From assembly GCF_024806835.1 (NCBI RefSeq), contig NZ_JANTYU010000007.1, positions 124,001 to 188,000 on the forward strand: DNA of 64,000 bases, in the 5' to 3' direction. This document shows positions 36,635 to 44,130 of this stretch, piece by piece (positions within the stretch are counted from its first letter, which is position 1; each line of letters begins with the position of its first letter). The notes under the pieces were generated by a model that saw only the letters and a program-made list of their open reading frames with translations, made no database searches and was not told the origin of the DNA. Source of the DNA: Xanthomonas sp. 3793 (lineage in GTDB: Bacteria; Pseudomonadota; Gammaproteobacteria; Xanthomonadales; Xanthomonadaceae). Made by a program: the position numbers and the translations under genes.

Positions 36635-37930
36635 TCAGCGCTCCACGATCGCCACCACGCCCATGCCGCCGGCGGTGCAGATCGAAATCAGCGCGCGGCC
36701 GCCGCCGCGTTCTTCCAGTTGCTTGGCGGCCGTGGCCACCACGCGTGCGCCGGTGGCAGCGAAGGGGTGGCCGGTGGCCAGCGACGAGCCCAGCGGATTG
36801 ATCTTGTCCGGGTCGATACGGCCCAGCGGCGCGTCCAGTCCCAGACGCGTGCGGCAGTAATCCTCGCTTTCCCAGGCGCGCAGCGTGCACAGCACCTGCG
36901 CGGCAAACGCCTCGTGGATTTCGTAGATGTCGAAGTCCTGCAGGGTCAGGCCCTGGCGCGCCAGCATCTGCGGCACCGCAATGGTGGGCGCCATCAGCAG
37001 GCCTTCGCCATGCACGAAATCCACCGCCGACACCTGCGCATCGCGCAGATAGGCCATCGGGGTGTGGCCATGCGCCAGCGCCCAGGCTTCGCTGGACAAC
37101 AGCACTGCGGCCGCACCGTCGGTCAGCGGGGTGGAATTGGCCGCGGTCAGCGTGCCGCGGCCGGAGCTCTTGTCGAAGGCCGGACGCAGCGTGGCCAGCT
37201 TTTCCAGCGAGGTGTCGGCACGCAGGATGTTGTCGCGCGAGACGCCGCGGAACGGCGCGATCAGCGTGTCGAAGAAGCCGCGCTCATAGGCAGCGGCCAG
37301 CTTGTGGTGCGATGCCACCGCCCACTCGTCCTGCGAATCGCGCGAGATGTTCCATTCCTTGGCCATGTCCTCGCAATGGTCGCCCATGCTCTTGCCGGTG
37401 CGCGGCTCGGCCACGCCGGGGAATTCGGGCTTGAGTTCGCTCAGCTTGAAGCCGCGCAGCAAGGCCTTGAGCTTGTCGCCGGTGGCCTTGGCGCGGTTGG
37501 CCGCCATCAGCCGCGCGCGCAGCTTCTTGCCGTAGACGATCGGCACTTCCGAAGTGGTGTCCGAGCCGCCGCCGATGCCCGAATCGATCTGGCCCAGCGC
37601 GATCTTGTTGGCGATGGTGATCACCGAATCCAGGCTGGTGCCGCAGGCGCGCTGGAGGGTGATGCCCGGCGTCAGCGGCGACAGCCCGGACGACAGCGCA
37701 GCCTCGCGGGCCAAGTTCCAGTCCGAGGAGTGCTTGATGACTGCGCCCATCGCCACTTCGCCCAGTTGCTGCCCATGCAGGCCGAAGCGCTCGACCAGCG
37801 CGCCCAGCGTGCGCACCGACATGCCCAGGTTGCCCACGTCCGCGTATGCGGTGTTCTGACGACAGAACGGGATACGAACGCCGCCCAGAATGGCGACGGG
37901 ACGGGCTGCGGGCATCGGTTGACCTGGCAT
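36635..37930 (-). CDS. fadI: Acetyl-CoA C-acyltransferase FadI (beta-ketothiolase)
   Basis: 431 residues from ATG 37930 (MPGQPMPAARPVAILGG). Thiolase catalytic residues: Cys96 in TLQRACGTSLDS, His388 in ATGHPFAATG and Cys418 in SICTAGGMG. IYEIHEAFAAQ (His339) is the HEAF form found in FadI/HADHB rather than NEAF, and the 430-residue length also fits. It cleaves 3-ketoacyl-CoA in fatty-acid beta-oxidation, normally with FadJ; no fadJ gene is in the window. The frame is open 600 bp further upstream, but those residues look non-coding. Confidence 0.92.
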   Translation of the reverse strand: MPGQPMPAARPVAILGGVRIPFCRQNTAYADVGNLGMSVRTLGALVERFGLHGQQLGEVAMGAVIKHSSDWNLAREAALSSGLSPLTPGITLQRACGTSLDSVITIANKIALGQIDSGIGGGSDTTSEVPIVYGKKLRARLMAANRAKATGDKLKALLRGFKLSELKPEFPGVAEPRTGKSMGDHCEDMAKEWNISRDSQDEWAVASHHKLAAAYERGFFDTLIAPFRGVSRDNILRADTSLEKLATLRPAFDKSSGRGTLTAANSTPLTDGAAAVLLSSEAWALAHGHTPMAYLRDAQVSAVDFVHGEGLLMAPTIAVPQMLARQGLTLQDFDIYEIHEAFAAQVLCTLRAWESEDYCRTRLGLDAPLGRIDPDKINPLGSSLATGHPFAATGARVVATAAKQLEERGGGRALISICTAGGMGVVAIVER

Positions 37931-38018
37931 GAAGGACTCGGGGACATGGCCTGCACAGGGCCGGCAGGCATAATGGCCGCAGTGTAGCTTCGACCCCGTG
38001 ATGGGCCAACCGCGAATC

Positions 38019-38903
38019 ATGAGCAAGACCGAACACGGCGTGACCGCCATGGGTGTGATGGCGCTGGAATTGACGGGCGGCACCGCCCCCGAGCGCGGCG
38101 CCCTGGCGCCGGAGCAGGCCGGCATGCTGGCCGAACGCATCGGCCGCGACCTGGCGCAGTGGATCCCCGAGGTGCGCGAACTCGAGCTCAGCGTGGGCAT
38201 GGCGCACTTCGACCCGGCTGAAGTGCTGCGGCCGGGCTGGCCGCTGCACCGCCGCCTGGAAGAACTGCATGCCCGCGCCCCGGGCCGCGACCAGGGCCCG
38301 CGGGTGCTGGCCTTCGGCGCCGATGCGCAGGGCGAGATTCCGCTGCCGTTCCAGGCCGATGCGCAGCTCACCGGTGGCGGGCTGCGCGTATTGCCGTTCC
38401 TGCTCACCGGCAACCCGCAGATCGTGGCCACCGTGGCCGAGGCGATGGAAGAGGTGCTGTTGGCCCAGGGCATGGCGCAGGCCGACACCGCGCTGCTGGC
38501 GCAGGAAAGCTTCGGTGCACGCATCGAACACGCGCGTTACCTCACCGCGCACGATCTGGCGGCGATGATCTCCATGCAGTACGACAACCAGGGCCTGGCC
38601 CCGTTGTGGCCGCTGATCGAAGCCGCCCTGCTGGCGCCGCATAGCGAAGAATGGCTGGAACAGCCGCCCGAGCCGGTGCTGCGCTACGTCGATGGCGAAG
38701 TGCGTATCGCGCTGTTCGACCCGGCCGGCTGGTGCGATTACTACGCGCACGACCGCGAAAACTGCGAGCGCCTGCGCGGCGTCTACGAACAATTCCTCTC
38801 ACGCCAGCGGCAAATGGCCGCAGTGCTGGAGGCGCATGGCCTGCCGGTGCTTTATGTGCATGTGGAGCCAGGCCAGGATCCGCGGCAGGCATTGTCCGCA
38901 TAA
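38019..38903 (+). CDS. Hypothetical protein, conserved in xanthomonads
   Basis: 294 residues, acidic, no signal peptide and no membrane segment. Notable stretches are ELSVGMAHFDPAEVLRPGWPLHRRLEELHARAPG, LPFLLTGNPQIVATVAEAMEEVLLAQGMAQADTALLAQESFGARIEHARYLTAHDLAAMISMQYDNQGLAPLWPLIEAALL and the ending MAAVLEAHGLPVLYVHVEPGQDPRQAL. No family is recognised. I prefer ATG 38019; an ATG at 38001 is also in frame. It is divergent from fadI, 88 bp apart. Confidence 0.72.
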   Translation: MSKTEHGVTAMGVMALELTGGTAPERGALAPEQAGMLAERIGRDLAQWIPEVRELELSVGMAHFDPAEVLRPGWPLHRRLEELHARAPGRDQGPRVLAFGADAQGEIPLPFQADAQLTGGGLRVLPFLLTGNPQIVATVAEAMEEVLLAQGMAQADTALLAQESFGARIEHARYLTAHDLAAMISMQYDNQGLAPLWPLIEAALLAPHSEEWLEQPPEPVLRYVDGEVRIALFDPAGWCDYYAHDRENCERLRGVYEQFLSRQRQMAAVLEAHGLPVLYVHVEPGQDPRQALSA

Positions 38904-39181
38904 GCAGCACGCAGGTGTCCGCGATGCCTGCCTGACGACTGGGCGTGTTGGAGACCTGAGTGTCCGTGGCAGAGCTCGAGCGTGCCTGCGTCTTTCATGC
39001 GGGCGTGCCTTGCCTGCAGCAGATACGCCGAGACGCGCGCATGGCGACGTATGCGATTGCGCCCGCGCAGGTGTTGCTCCTGCAAGGCAGTACGACCACG
39101 GCTGTGCGCTTGCCCGGCAGCACCATTGCGCGCACGACGGATGCGGACACATCCACGACGCGTTGGCGATCGCCACCATGG

Positions 39182-39266
39182 GTAGGAGCGCGCTTGCGCG
39201 CGATGGGGCGTGATCGGTGAGGGCATTTCTCGGGTAACGCTTCATCGCGCGCAAGCGCGCTCCTAC
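39182..39266. repeat. GTAG-type palindrome, 85 bp, copy 1
   Basis: Starts GTAGGAGCGCGCTTGCGCG and ends CGCGCAAGCGCGCTCCTAC, the two ends complementary, with a less regular centre. This is the layout of paired REP units with GTAG termini, as in SMAG repeats of Stenotrophomonas. Its 3' flank (GGTGCTACGTGTTCTG) is shared with copy 2. Confidence 0.85.
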
Positions 39267-39419
39267 GGTGCTACGTGTTCTGCCGGCGTCGTGTTAGACG
39301 CACGCCACGCAGTGGCACGCGGTCGCCACGATGACGCACCAGTTGTTGATTGCATCGCTCGTCGGTGTGCCGGCCGCCTGGACGCATTGCAGCCCTCGGC
39401 GCAAGTCACCATGGCATTG

Positions 39420-39504
39420 GTAGGAGCGCGCTTGCGTACGATGAGGCGTGATCGGCGGGGGCATTTCTCCGGTAACGCTTCATCGCGCGCAAGCGCGCTC
39501 CTAC
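39420..39504. repeat. GTAG-type palindrome, 85 bp, copy 2
   Basis: Same length and same centre as copy 1 with a few base changes, 238 bp farther on. The shared 3' flank shows the duplicated unit is larger than the palindrome. Confidence 0.85.
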
Positions 39505-39575
39505 GGTGCTACGTGTTCTGACAGCGTCGTTGTGGTCACGCCGGGGCATACCGCGGCGTGACCATCGACATTCAT

Positions 39576-40223
39576 TTACTTGGTCGGTGCGGGCGCGTTG
39601 TCGGTGGTGATCACGCCGCAAGCCAGGCGGCCACCCGCATTGCCGGTAGGCTGGGTTTTGTAGTCGTCGGCATCGGCGTGCACGATCACCGCGTGACCAG
39701 CGATATCGAACTGGTCGGCCTTGCCGAGGTTGACGTTGCTCGACACCGGTCCGTCGATACTGGCATTGCCTTGCGCGTCGGCCTTGATGTTGGGCATGTC
39801 GCCGCCGTGGTGCGGGTCGGCACTGACGTTGCCATGGTCGGACTGGGCCGGATTGAAATGGCCGCCGGCGCTGCTGCCGTCCGGCGCGCTGCAATCGCCC
39901 TTTTCGTGGATATGGAAGCCGTGCTCGCTGTTGGGCTTGAGCCCACTGAGTTGACCGCTCACCCGCAACGCGCCGTCGACGGTCTTGAAGGTCACCGTGC
40001 CCTTGACCTCACTGTCCTTGGTCGGCTTGAGTTCGGCGGTGGCCGTGGTGGTGGCGGCCGCTTCGGTCACCATGGCGGCGGCGTGCTCGCCGCCGTGGGC
40101 CGCCTCTGCCGGCGTGCTGGCCGTCGGTGCGGGCGCGGGATCGGCCGGTGCGGGCTCGTCGCGTTTGCACGCGGTCAGCACCAGCGCGGTTGCCAGAAAC
40201 AGGGTGGTGGGAAGAATGCGCAT
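39576..40223 (-). CDS. sodC2: Cu/Zn superoxide dismutase lipoprotein
   Basis: 215 residues from ATG 40223. The lipobox LVLTAC gives lipidated Cys19, followed by an Ala/Pro/Thr linker to about residue 60. The dismutase core is complete: SEHGFHIHEKGDCSAPDGSSAGGHFNP with the copper/zinc histidines, DPHHGGDMPNI with the zinc Asp, HAVIVHADADDYKTQPTGNAGGRLACGVI with the last copper His and active-site Arg. It destroys superoxide in the periplasm, probably at a membrane. The next gene upstream is a second sodC, 47 bp away in the same direction. Confidence 0.95.
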   Translation of the reverse strand: MRILPTTLFLATALVLTACKRDEPAPADPAPAPTASTPAEAAHGGEHAAAMVTEAAATTTATAELKPTKDSEVKGTVTFKTVDGALRVSGQLSGLKPNSEHGFHIHEKGDCSAPDGSSAGGHFNPAQSDHGNVSADPHHGGDMPNIKADAQGNASIDGPVSSNVNLGKADQFDIAGHAVIVHADADDYKTQPTGNAGGRLACGVITTDNAPAPTK

Positions 40224-40270
40224 GGGAAAACTCCTGTAGAGACCGCAGTTGCGGCCATTGATGCCCCAAC

Positions 40271-40870
40271 TCAGGGCTGCGAAGGGGGTGTGCGCCACTG
40301 GGTGACGCGGATGACGCCGCAGGCCAGACGGGCGCCGGCATTGCCGCCGGGTTGGCTGCGATAGTCGTCGGCATCGGCATGCACGATCAGCGCCTTGCCG
40401 ATCACATCGGTGGGGGCGGCATCGCCCAGGGTGATGCCGGCGACGATCATGTCCAGGTGCGCGACACCTTCGGCATCGGCGCGCAGATTGTCCATGTCGC
40501 CGGCATGATGAGGATTGCTGCCGGCACGTCCGTGCGCCGATCCGGAGGGATTGAAATGCGCGCCCGCACTGCTGGCATCGGCCGCGCTGCAGTCGCCGCG
40601 TTCGTGCACATGGAAGCCCGCCACGCCGCCTGGACGCAGGCCGCCGACCGTGCCGGTGATGCGAATACCCTGCAGCGCTGGCACCAGCACGACCCGGCCG
40701 CTGACCAGGCTGCCCGAGGCCGAAGCCAGCGCGGCTTCGGCCTGCTGCACCGGACGCGCGGGCACAACGCGCGCCGCAGGCGGGGGCGGCGGTGGGGGCG
40801 GCGGGGTGGTGCTGCAGGCGGCAAGCGCCACAGCGGCTAGGGCAACGATCGTGGACGACCGATAACGCAT
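40271..40870 (-). CDS. sodC1: Cu/Zn superoxide dismutase lipoprotein, second copy
   Basis: 199 residues. The lipobox VALAAC gives lipidated Cys19, followed by a polyproline stretch (TTPPPPPPPPPAA) as a spacer. Active-site motifs: AGFHVHERGDCSAADASSAGAHFNP, NPHHAGDMDNL and KALIVHADADDYRSQPGGNAGARLACGVI, the same as its neighbour. The two are close paralogues by tandem duplication, but the linkers differ fully (polyproline here, Ala/Pro/Thr there). It is transcribed first and may share a message with the downstream copy. Confidence 0.95.
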   Translation of the reverse strand: MRYRSSTIVALAAVALAACSTTPPPPPPPPPAARVVPARPVQQAEAALASASGSLVSGRVVLVPALQGIRITGTVGGLRPGGVAGFHVHERGDCSAADASSAGAHFNPSGSAHGRAGSNPHHAGDMDNLRADAEGVAHLDMIVAGITLGDAAPTDVIGKALIVHADADDYRSQPGGNAGARLACGVIRVTQWRTPPSQP

Positions 40871-40997
40871 CGAGCTGTTCTCCTGATCAGGCTGAAAACC
40901 TATGCGGGCGCGTGTTCACATGTCATGAAATGCGCTCGGGGCAGCTCACGAGTTTACGGGGCTGGTGTGTGGCCGGCCGGGATGCGCGCAAACAGCG

Positions 40998-41177
40998 CCC
41001 TCACCCCAACCCCTCTCCCGCAGGCGGGAGAGGGGCCCGAGCATGACGCTCGCTGCTCGCCTTCCCCGCGTTCCCGCCTTCCCTGCTCGCCTTCCGGGTT
41101 GCTTCCTTCCCTGCTCGCCTTCCGGATTACTTCCTTCCCTCGCTTGCGGGGGAAGGTGCCCGAAGGGCGGATGGGGG
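40998..41177 (-). repeat. Compound intergenic repeat element, copy 2 (reverse orientation)
   Basis: Same blocks as 4286-4446 in reverse: CCCTCACCCCAACC, hairpin CCCCTCTCCCGC/GCGGGAGAGGGG, a pyrimidine-rich middle with repeated CTTCCCTGCTCGCCTTCCGG, and the GGGGGAAGGTGCCCGAAGGGCGGATGGGGG end. The middle is longer than in copy 1 because one unit is tandemly repeated. Confidence 0.87.
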
Positions 41178-41328
41178 CGTCGTGCGCCGCCAGGTCATCG
41201 AGACAGTGGTGCCTGCGTGCAAGAACGCGGCGCGCTCATGCACGCTTGCCGGGGTGATGCTCGTCAATCTCGTCTGGTTCGCTGCTTGGCTCAACCACCT
41301 GCGCGCGCAGCACGGCGCTCCGCAGGCG

Positions 41329-41368
41329 CCCCTCACCCCAACCCCTCTCCCGCAGGCGGGAGAGGGGC
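41329..41368. repeat. CCCTCTCCCGC hairpin, solo copy
   Basis: CCCCTCACCCCAACC followed by the 12-base stem CCCCTCTCCCGC/GCGGGAGAGGGG. It lies 21 bp after the ntrC stop and is the hairpin block of the compound element without the rest. A terminator role is possible. The 519-bp gap 40871-41389 holds nothing else convincing. Confidence 0.8.
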
Positions 41369-41389
41369 TCGACTCCGGGTGTGGGCCAA

Positions 41390-42817
41390 TCAGCGGCGCT
41401 TGCGCCCCGGCCCGAGCTTGCGGGTGACGGTGTTGCGGCCCAGCCCCAGGCGCGCGGCCGCTTCGGCACGACGGCCCTGGGTGAGTTGCAGGGCGGCTTC
41501 CAGCAGGGTCTTGTCCAGGCGCTCGCGCGCTTCGGCATGCAGGCCCTGGGCGCCTTCGCTCAGGCGTTGCGCGGCCCAGCTGGACAGCATGTCGTCCCAT
41601 TGCCCGGCGCTGCTACGGCCGGTGCGCTGGCGGCCGCGCGCCAGTGCCGCGTCCACGTCGATCACATCGATGATGTCGGCGGTGGCCAGGGCGGCCAGGC
41701 GCCAGCAGACGTTTTCCAGTTCGCGCACGTTGCCGGGCCAGTCGTATTGGCGCAGATCTTCCAGCGCCGCCGACGACAGCCGCTTGGGCAGCATGTCGAG
41801 CTTGCGTCCGGCCATGGCCAGGAAATTCTCAGCCAGTTGCGCGATGTCGCCGCGGCGCTCGCGCAGCGGCGGCAACTGCAGGCGCACGACATCCAGGCGA
41901 TGCAGCAGGTCGGCACGGAAGCGGCCTTGCTCGACCAGCGCTTCCAGGTCCTGGTGGGTGGCGGCGATCACGCGCACATCGACCCGGATCAACTCACGTC
42001 CACCGACGCGAAAGAATTCGTTCTCTGCCAGCACGCGCAGCAGGCGCGTCTGCAACGGCAGCGGCATGTCGCCGATTTCGTCCAGGAACAAGGTGCCGCC
42101 ATCGGCTTGTTCGAAGCGGCCGATGTGCCGTTTGGTGGCGCCGGTGAATGCGCCGGTTTCATGGCCGAACAACTCGCTTTCCAGCAACTCGGCGGGGATG
42201 GCGGCGGTGTTAAGCGCCACGAAGGGTTTGCGCGCGCGCGGCGATTCGTTGTGCAGCGCGCGCGCGACCAACTCCTTGCCGGTGCCGGTTTCGCCGTTGA
42301 TCAGCACCGACAGCGGTGCCTGCGCCAGGCGGCCGATGGCGCGGAACAAGGCCTGCATCGCCGGGGTATCGCCAATCAGCGCGGCCGACCCTTCGGCCAG
42401 CGGCATGCCGATGAGCTCGTCGACACCGGCACCGGCGTCGGGCAGCGCGCGGGCAGCCAGCGCCACCGCATCGTCCAGATCGAAGGGCTTGGACAGGAAT
42501 TCGTGCGCACCGCCGCGGAAGGCGCCGGCGGTGCTGGCGACATCGGTATAGGCCGACATCACGATCACCGGCAACTGCGGGTGCTTGGACTTGAGCTTGT
42601 CGAGCAGGCTCAGGCCGTCTTCGCCGGGCATGCGCACGTCGGTGAACAGCAGGTCCGGGGTGGGCCGCATGGCCAGTGCCTGCAATGCGGCGGCGGCACT
42701 TTCGAAGCCATCCACCGCGTAGCCTGCGTCGCGCAAGGCGGTGGACAGCACGAAGCGCACCGAACGGTCGTCGTCGACCACCCAGATGTGGTGGGATGCG
42801 GCGGCGGCCTCAGCCAT
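41390..42817 (-). CDS. ntrC: Nitrogen regulation response regulator NtrC (GlnG)
   Basis: 475 residues: receiver with phospho-Asp60 (LLFTDVRMPGEDG), AAA+ domain with Walker A GETGTGKE (175-182) and the intact sigma-54 loop GAFTGA (222-227), and a Fis-type DNA-binding end (RRAEAAARLGLGRNTVTRKLGPGRKRR). The ATG at 42817 lies inside the end of ntrB (eight-base overlap), so both are made together. The NtrC palindromes near glnA and ntrB are its expected binding sites. Confidence 0.96.
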   Translation of the reverse strand: MAEAAAASHHIWVVDDDRSVRFVLSTALRDAGYAVDGFESAAAALQALAMRPTPDLLFTDVRMPGEDGLSLLDKLKSKHPQLPVIVMSAYTDVASTAGAFRGGAHEFLSKPFDLDDAVALAARALPDAGAGVDELIGMPLAEGSAALIGDTPAMQALFRAIGRLAQAPLSVLINGETGTGKELVARALHNESPRARKPFVALNTAAIPAELLESELFGHETGAFTGATKRHIGRFEQADGGTLFLDEIGDMPLPLQTRLLRVLAENEFFRVGGRELIRVDVRVIAATHQDLEALVEQGRFRADLLHRLDVVRLQLPPLRERRGDIAQLAENFLAMAGRKLDMLPKRLSSAALEDLRQYDWPGNVRELENVCWRLAALATADIIDVIDVDAALARGRQRTGRSSAGQWDDMLSSWAAQRLSEGAQGLHAEARERLDKTLLEAALQLTQGRRAEAAARLGLGRNTVTRKLGPGRKRR

Positions 42818-43865
42818 GCAGATGCTCCTTGTCGTGATCGCCGGCCAGCTCGGGCAGCAGCAGGGTAAAAACGGTATGGCCCGGACGCGAGCGGTAGGTC
42901 AGGGTGCCGTGGTGTTCGCGCGAGACCTGCTGGGCCAGGGCCAGGCCCAGCCCGCTGCCTTCCGCGCGGCCGCTGACCAGCGGCAGGAACAGGTGTTCGG
43001 CCAGTTCTTCCGGCACGCCGCCGCCGTCGTCGATGATTTCCAGCCGCAGCGACATCGCATGCACGCGGTCGCGGATGCGCTGGCCGTGTTCGACGCGGGT
43101 GCGCAGGGTCACCCGCGTGGCGCCGGCCTGGAACGCGTTGCGCACCAGGTTCCACACCGCCTGGGTGAGCCGGTCCACATCGCCGAGGATGTCGGGAATG
43201 CTGGGGTCGTAATCGCGTTGCACCTGCACCGACCAGCCGCCTTCGGCCTCGGCCAGGCGCAGCACGCGCTCGAGTACCACGTGGATGTTGAGGCGATCGT
43301 GCGGGCGCAGCGGCGATGGCGAGAGCAGGCGTTCGAGCAAGGTGTTGAGGCGTTCTATCTCGGTGCCGATCAGCTCGATCAGCTCGCGCTCGTCTTCATC
43401 GCGACCGGCCGAGCGGCGTGCCAGCAACTGCGCGGCGCCCTTCAGGCCGGCCAGCGGGTTACGCAGTTCGTGCGCCAGGCCCTTCAACGCAGCGCTCAAG
43501 GCATTGGGCAATGCGTGAGTGGGGTCCAGCGCGGGGAATTCGTCGACCGGGTGCGTCTCCAGCAACCAGCCACCATCGTCCAGCCGCGACAGCCAGCCTT
43601 CGGCAAAGCGTGGTGCGTCATTGGGCAGGCCCAGCGCCAGCCGGTGCAGGCGCAGCACGTCGCGTTCGTCGTTGAGCAGGAAACGCGCCAGTGCGTCGCC
43701 CTGCACTTCCAGCGCAGCCAGCGGTTGATCGACCAGCCGCCGTGCGCTGACGCCGAGCCAGCGCGCGAATGCCGGGTTGACCCCCAGCACGCGGCCTTCG
43801 CGGTCGGCCCAGGCCACCGGGGTGCCCAGGCTGTCGAGCGACGGTGTTGAGGTCGTCATCAGCAT
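42810..43865 (-). CDS. ntrB: Nitrogen regulation sensor kinase NtrB (GlnL)
   Basis: 351 residues, soluble, no membrane helices. A PAS-like domain (VAWADREGRVLGVNPAFARWLGVSARRLVDQPL) is followed by the H-box GLAHELRNPLAGLKGAAQLL (His132), N-box NLVRNAFQAG and G-boxes DDGGGVPEE and GSGLGLALAQQV. NtrB phosphorylates NtrC when unmodified GlnB/GlnK does not inhibit it. The ATG at 43865 or the next at 43859 can start it; a NtrC palindrome overlaps this point. An intergenic hairpin region separates it from amtB. Confidence 0.95.
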   Translation of the reverse strand: MLMTTSTPSLDSLGTPVAWADREGRVLGVNPAFARWLGVSARRLVDQPLAALEVQGDALARFLLNDERDVLRLHRLALGLPNDAPRFAEGWLSRLDDGGWLLETHPVDEFPALDPTHALPNALSAALKGLAHELRNPLAGLKGAAQLLARRSAGRDEDERELIELIGTEIERLNTLLERLLSPSPLRPHDRLNIHVVLERVLRLAEAEGGWSVQVQRDYDPSIPDILGDVDRLTQAVWNLVRNAFQAGATRVTLRTRVEHGQRIRDRVHAMSLRLEIIDDGGGVPEELAEHLFLPLVSGRAEGSGLGLALAQQVSREHHGTLTYRSRPGHTVFTLLLPELAGDHDKEHLHG

Positions 43866-43883
43866 TGCACCAATTTAGTGCAA
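43865..43883 (-). promoter_or_regulatory. NtrC-binding palindrome at the ntrB start
   Basis: TTGCACCAATTTAGTGCAA matches the NtrC consensus (TGCACYN5RGTGCA type). It overlaps the first ntrB ATG, a position suited to repression of ntrBC by its own product, as at glnL of enteric bacteria. Confidence 0.75.
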
Positions 43884-43940
43884 GCAGCATTGGCGTGCGC
43901 AACCGGCGCGCCGACCGCAGCCTGCAGCGAAGTGTCTAGG

Positions 43941-43971
43941 GCCGGGTCGCAATGGCATGGCCAGACCCGGC
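43941..43971. other. GCCGGGTC/GACCCGGC hairpin
   Basis: Eight-base perfect stem with a 15-base loop in the ntrB-amtB gap. The same arm sequence is used by the terminator at 44064-44090. Confidence 0.6.
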
Positions 43972-44055
43972 TCGCATCCGCGCCGACAGCGACGGGCGTG
44001 GGGCTGGTCATGCAGGCACCTCGGCAGTTGGTCCGCAGCCAGCAGGGCGGCGGCG

Positions 44056-44090
44056 GGAAAACGGACCCGGCGGGTTCTCCCGGCCGGGTC
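44056..44090 (-). terminator. Rho-independent terminator of amtB
   Basis: On the minus strand GACCCGGC and GCCGGGTC form a stem with an eleven-base loop; then CGTTTT follows. It lies 41 bp after the amtB stop, so ntrBC is probably a separate transcription unit. Confidence 0.8.
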
Positions 44091-44130
44091 GTTGCGCCAT
44101 CCGCGGCAGCGTGGCCGCGGGTGTGCATGC

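Larger units (their letters stand above)
38904..39575. other. 672-bp intergenic region with two GTAG palindromes
   Basis: Contains the pair of 85-bp repeats at 39182-39266 and 39420-39504. Outside them no gene is convincing; it is the gap between the hypothetical protein and the sodC genes, which point toward it. Confidence 0.6.

Noticed and set aside
38960-39220. Small plus-strand gene before the GTAG palindromes
   Set aside because: No ribosome-binding site or family; the frame runs into the repeat.
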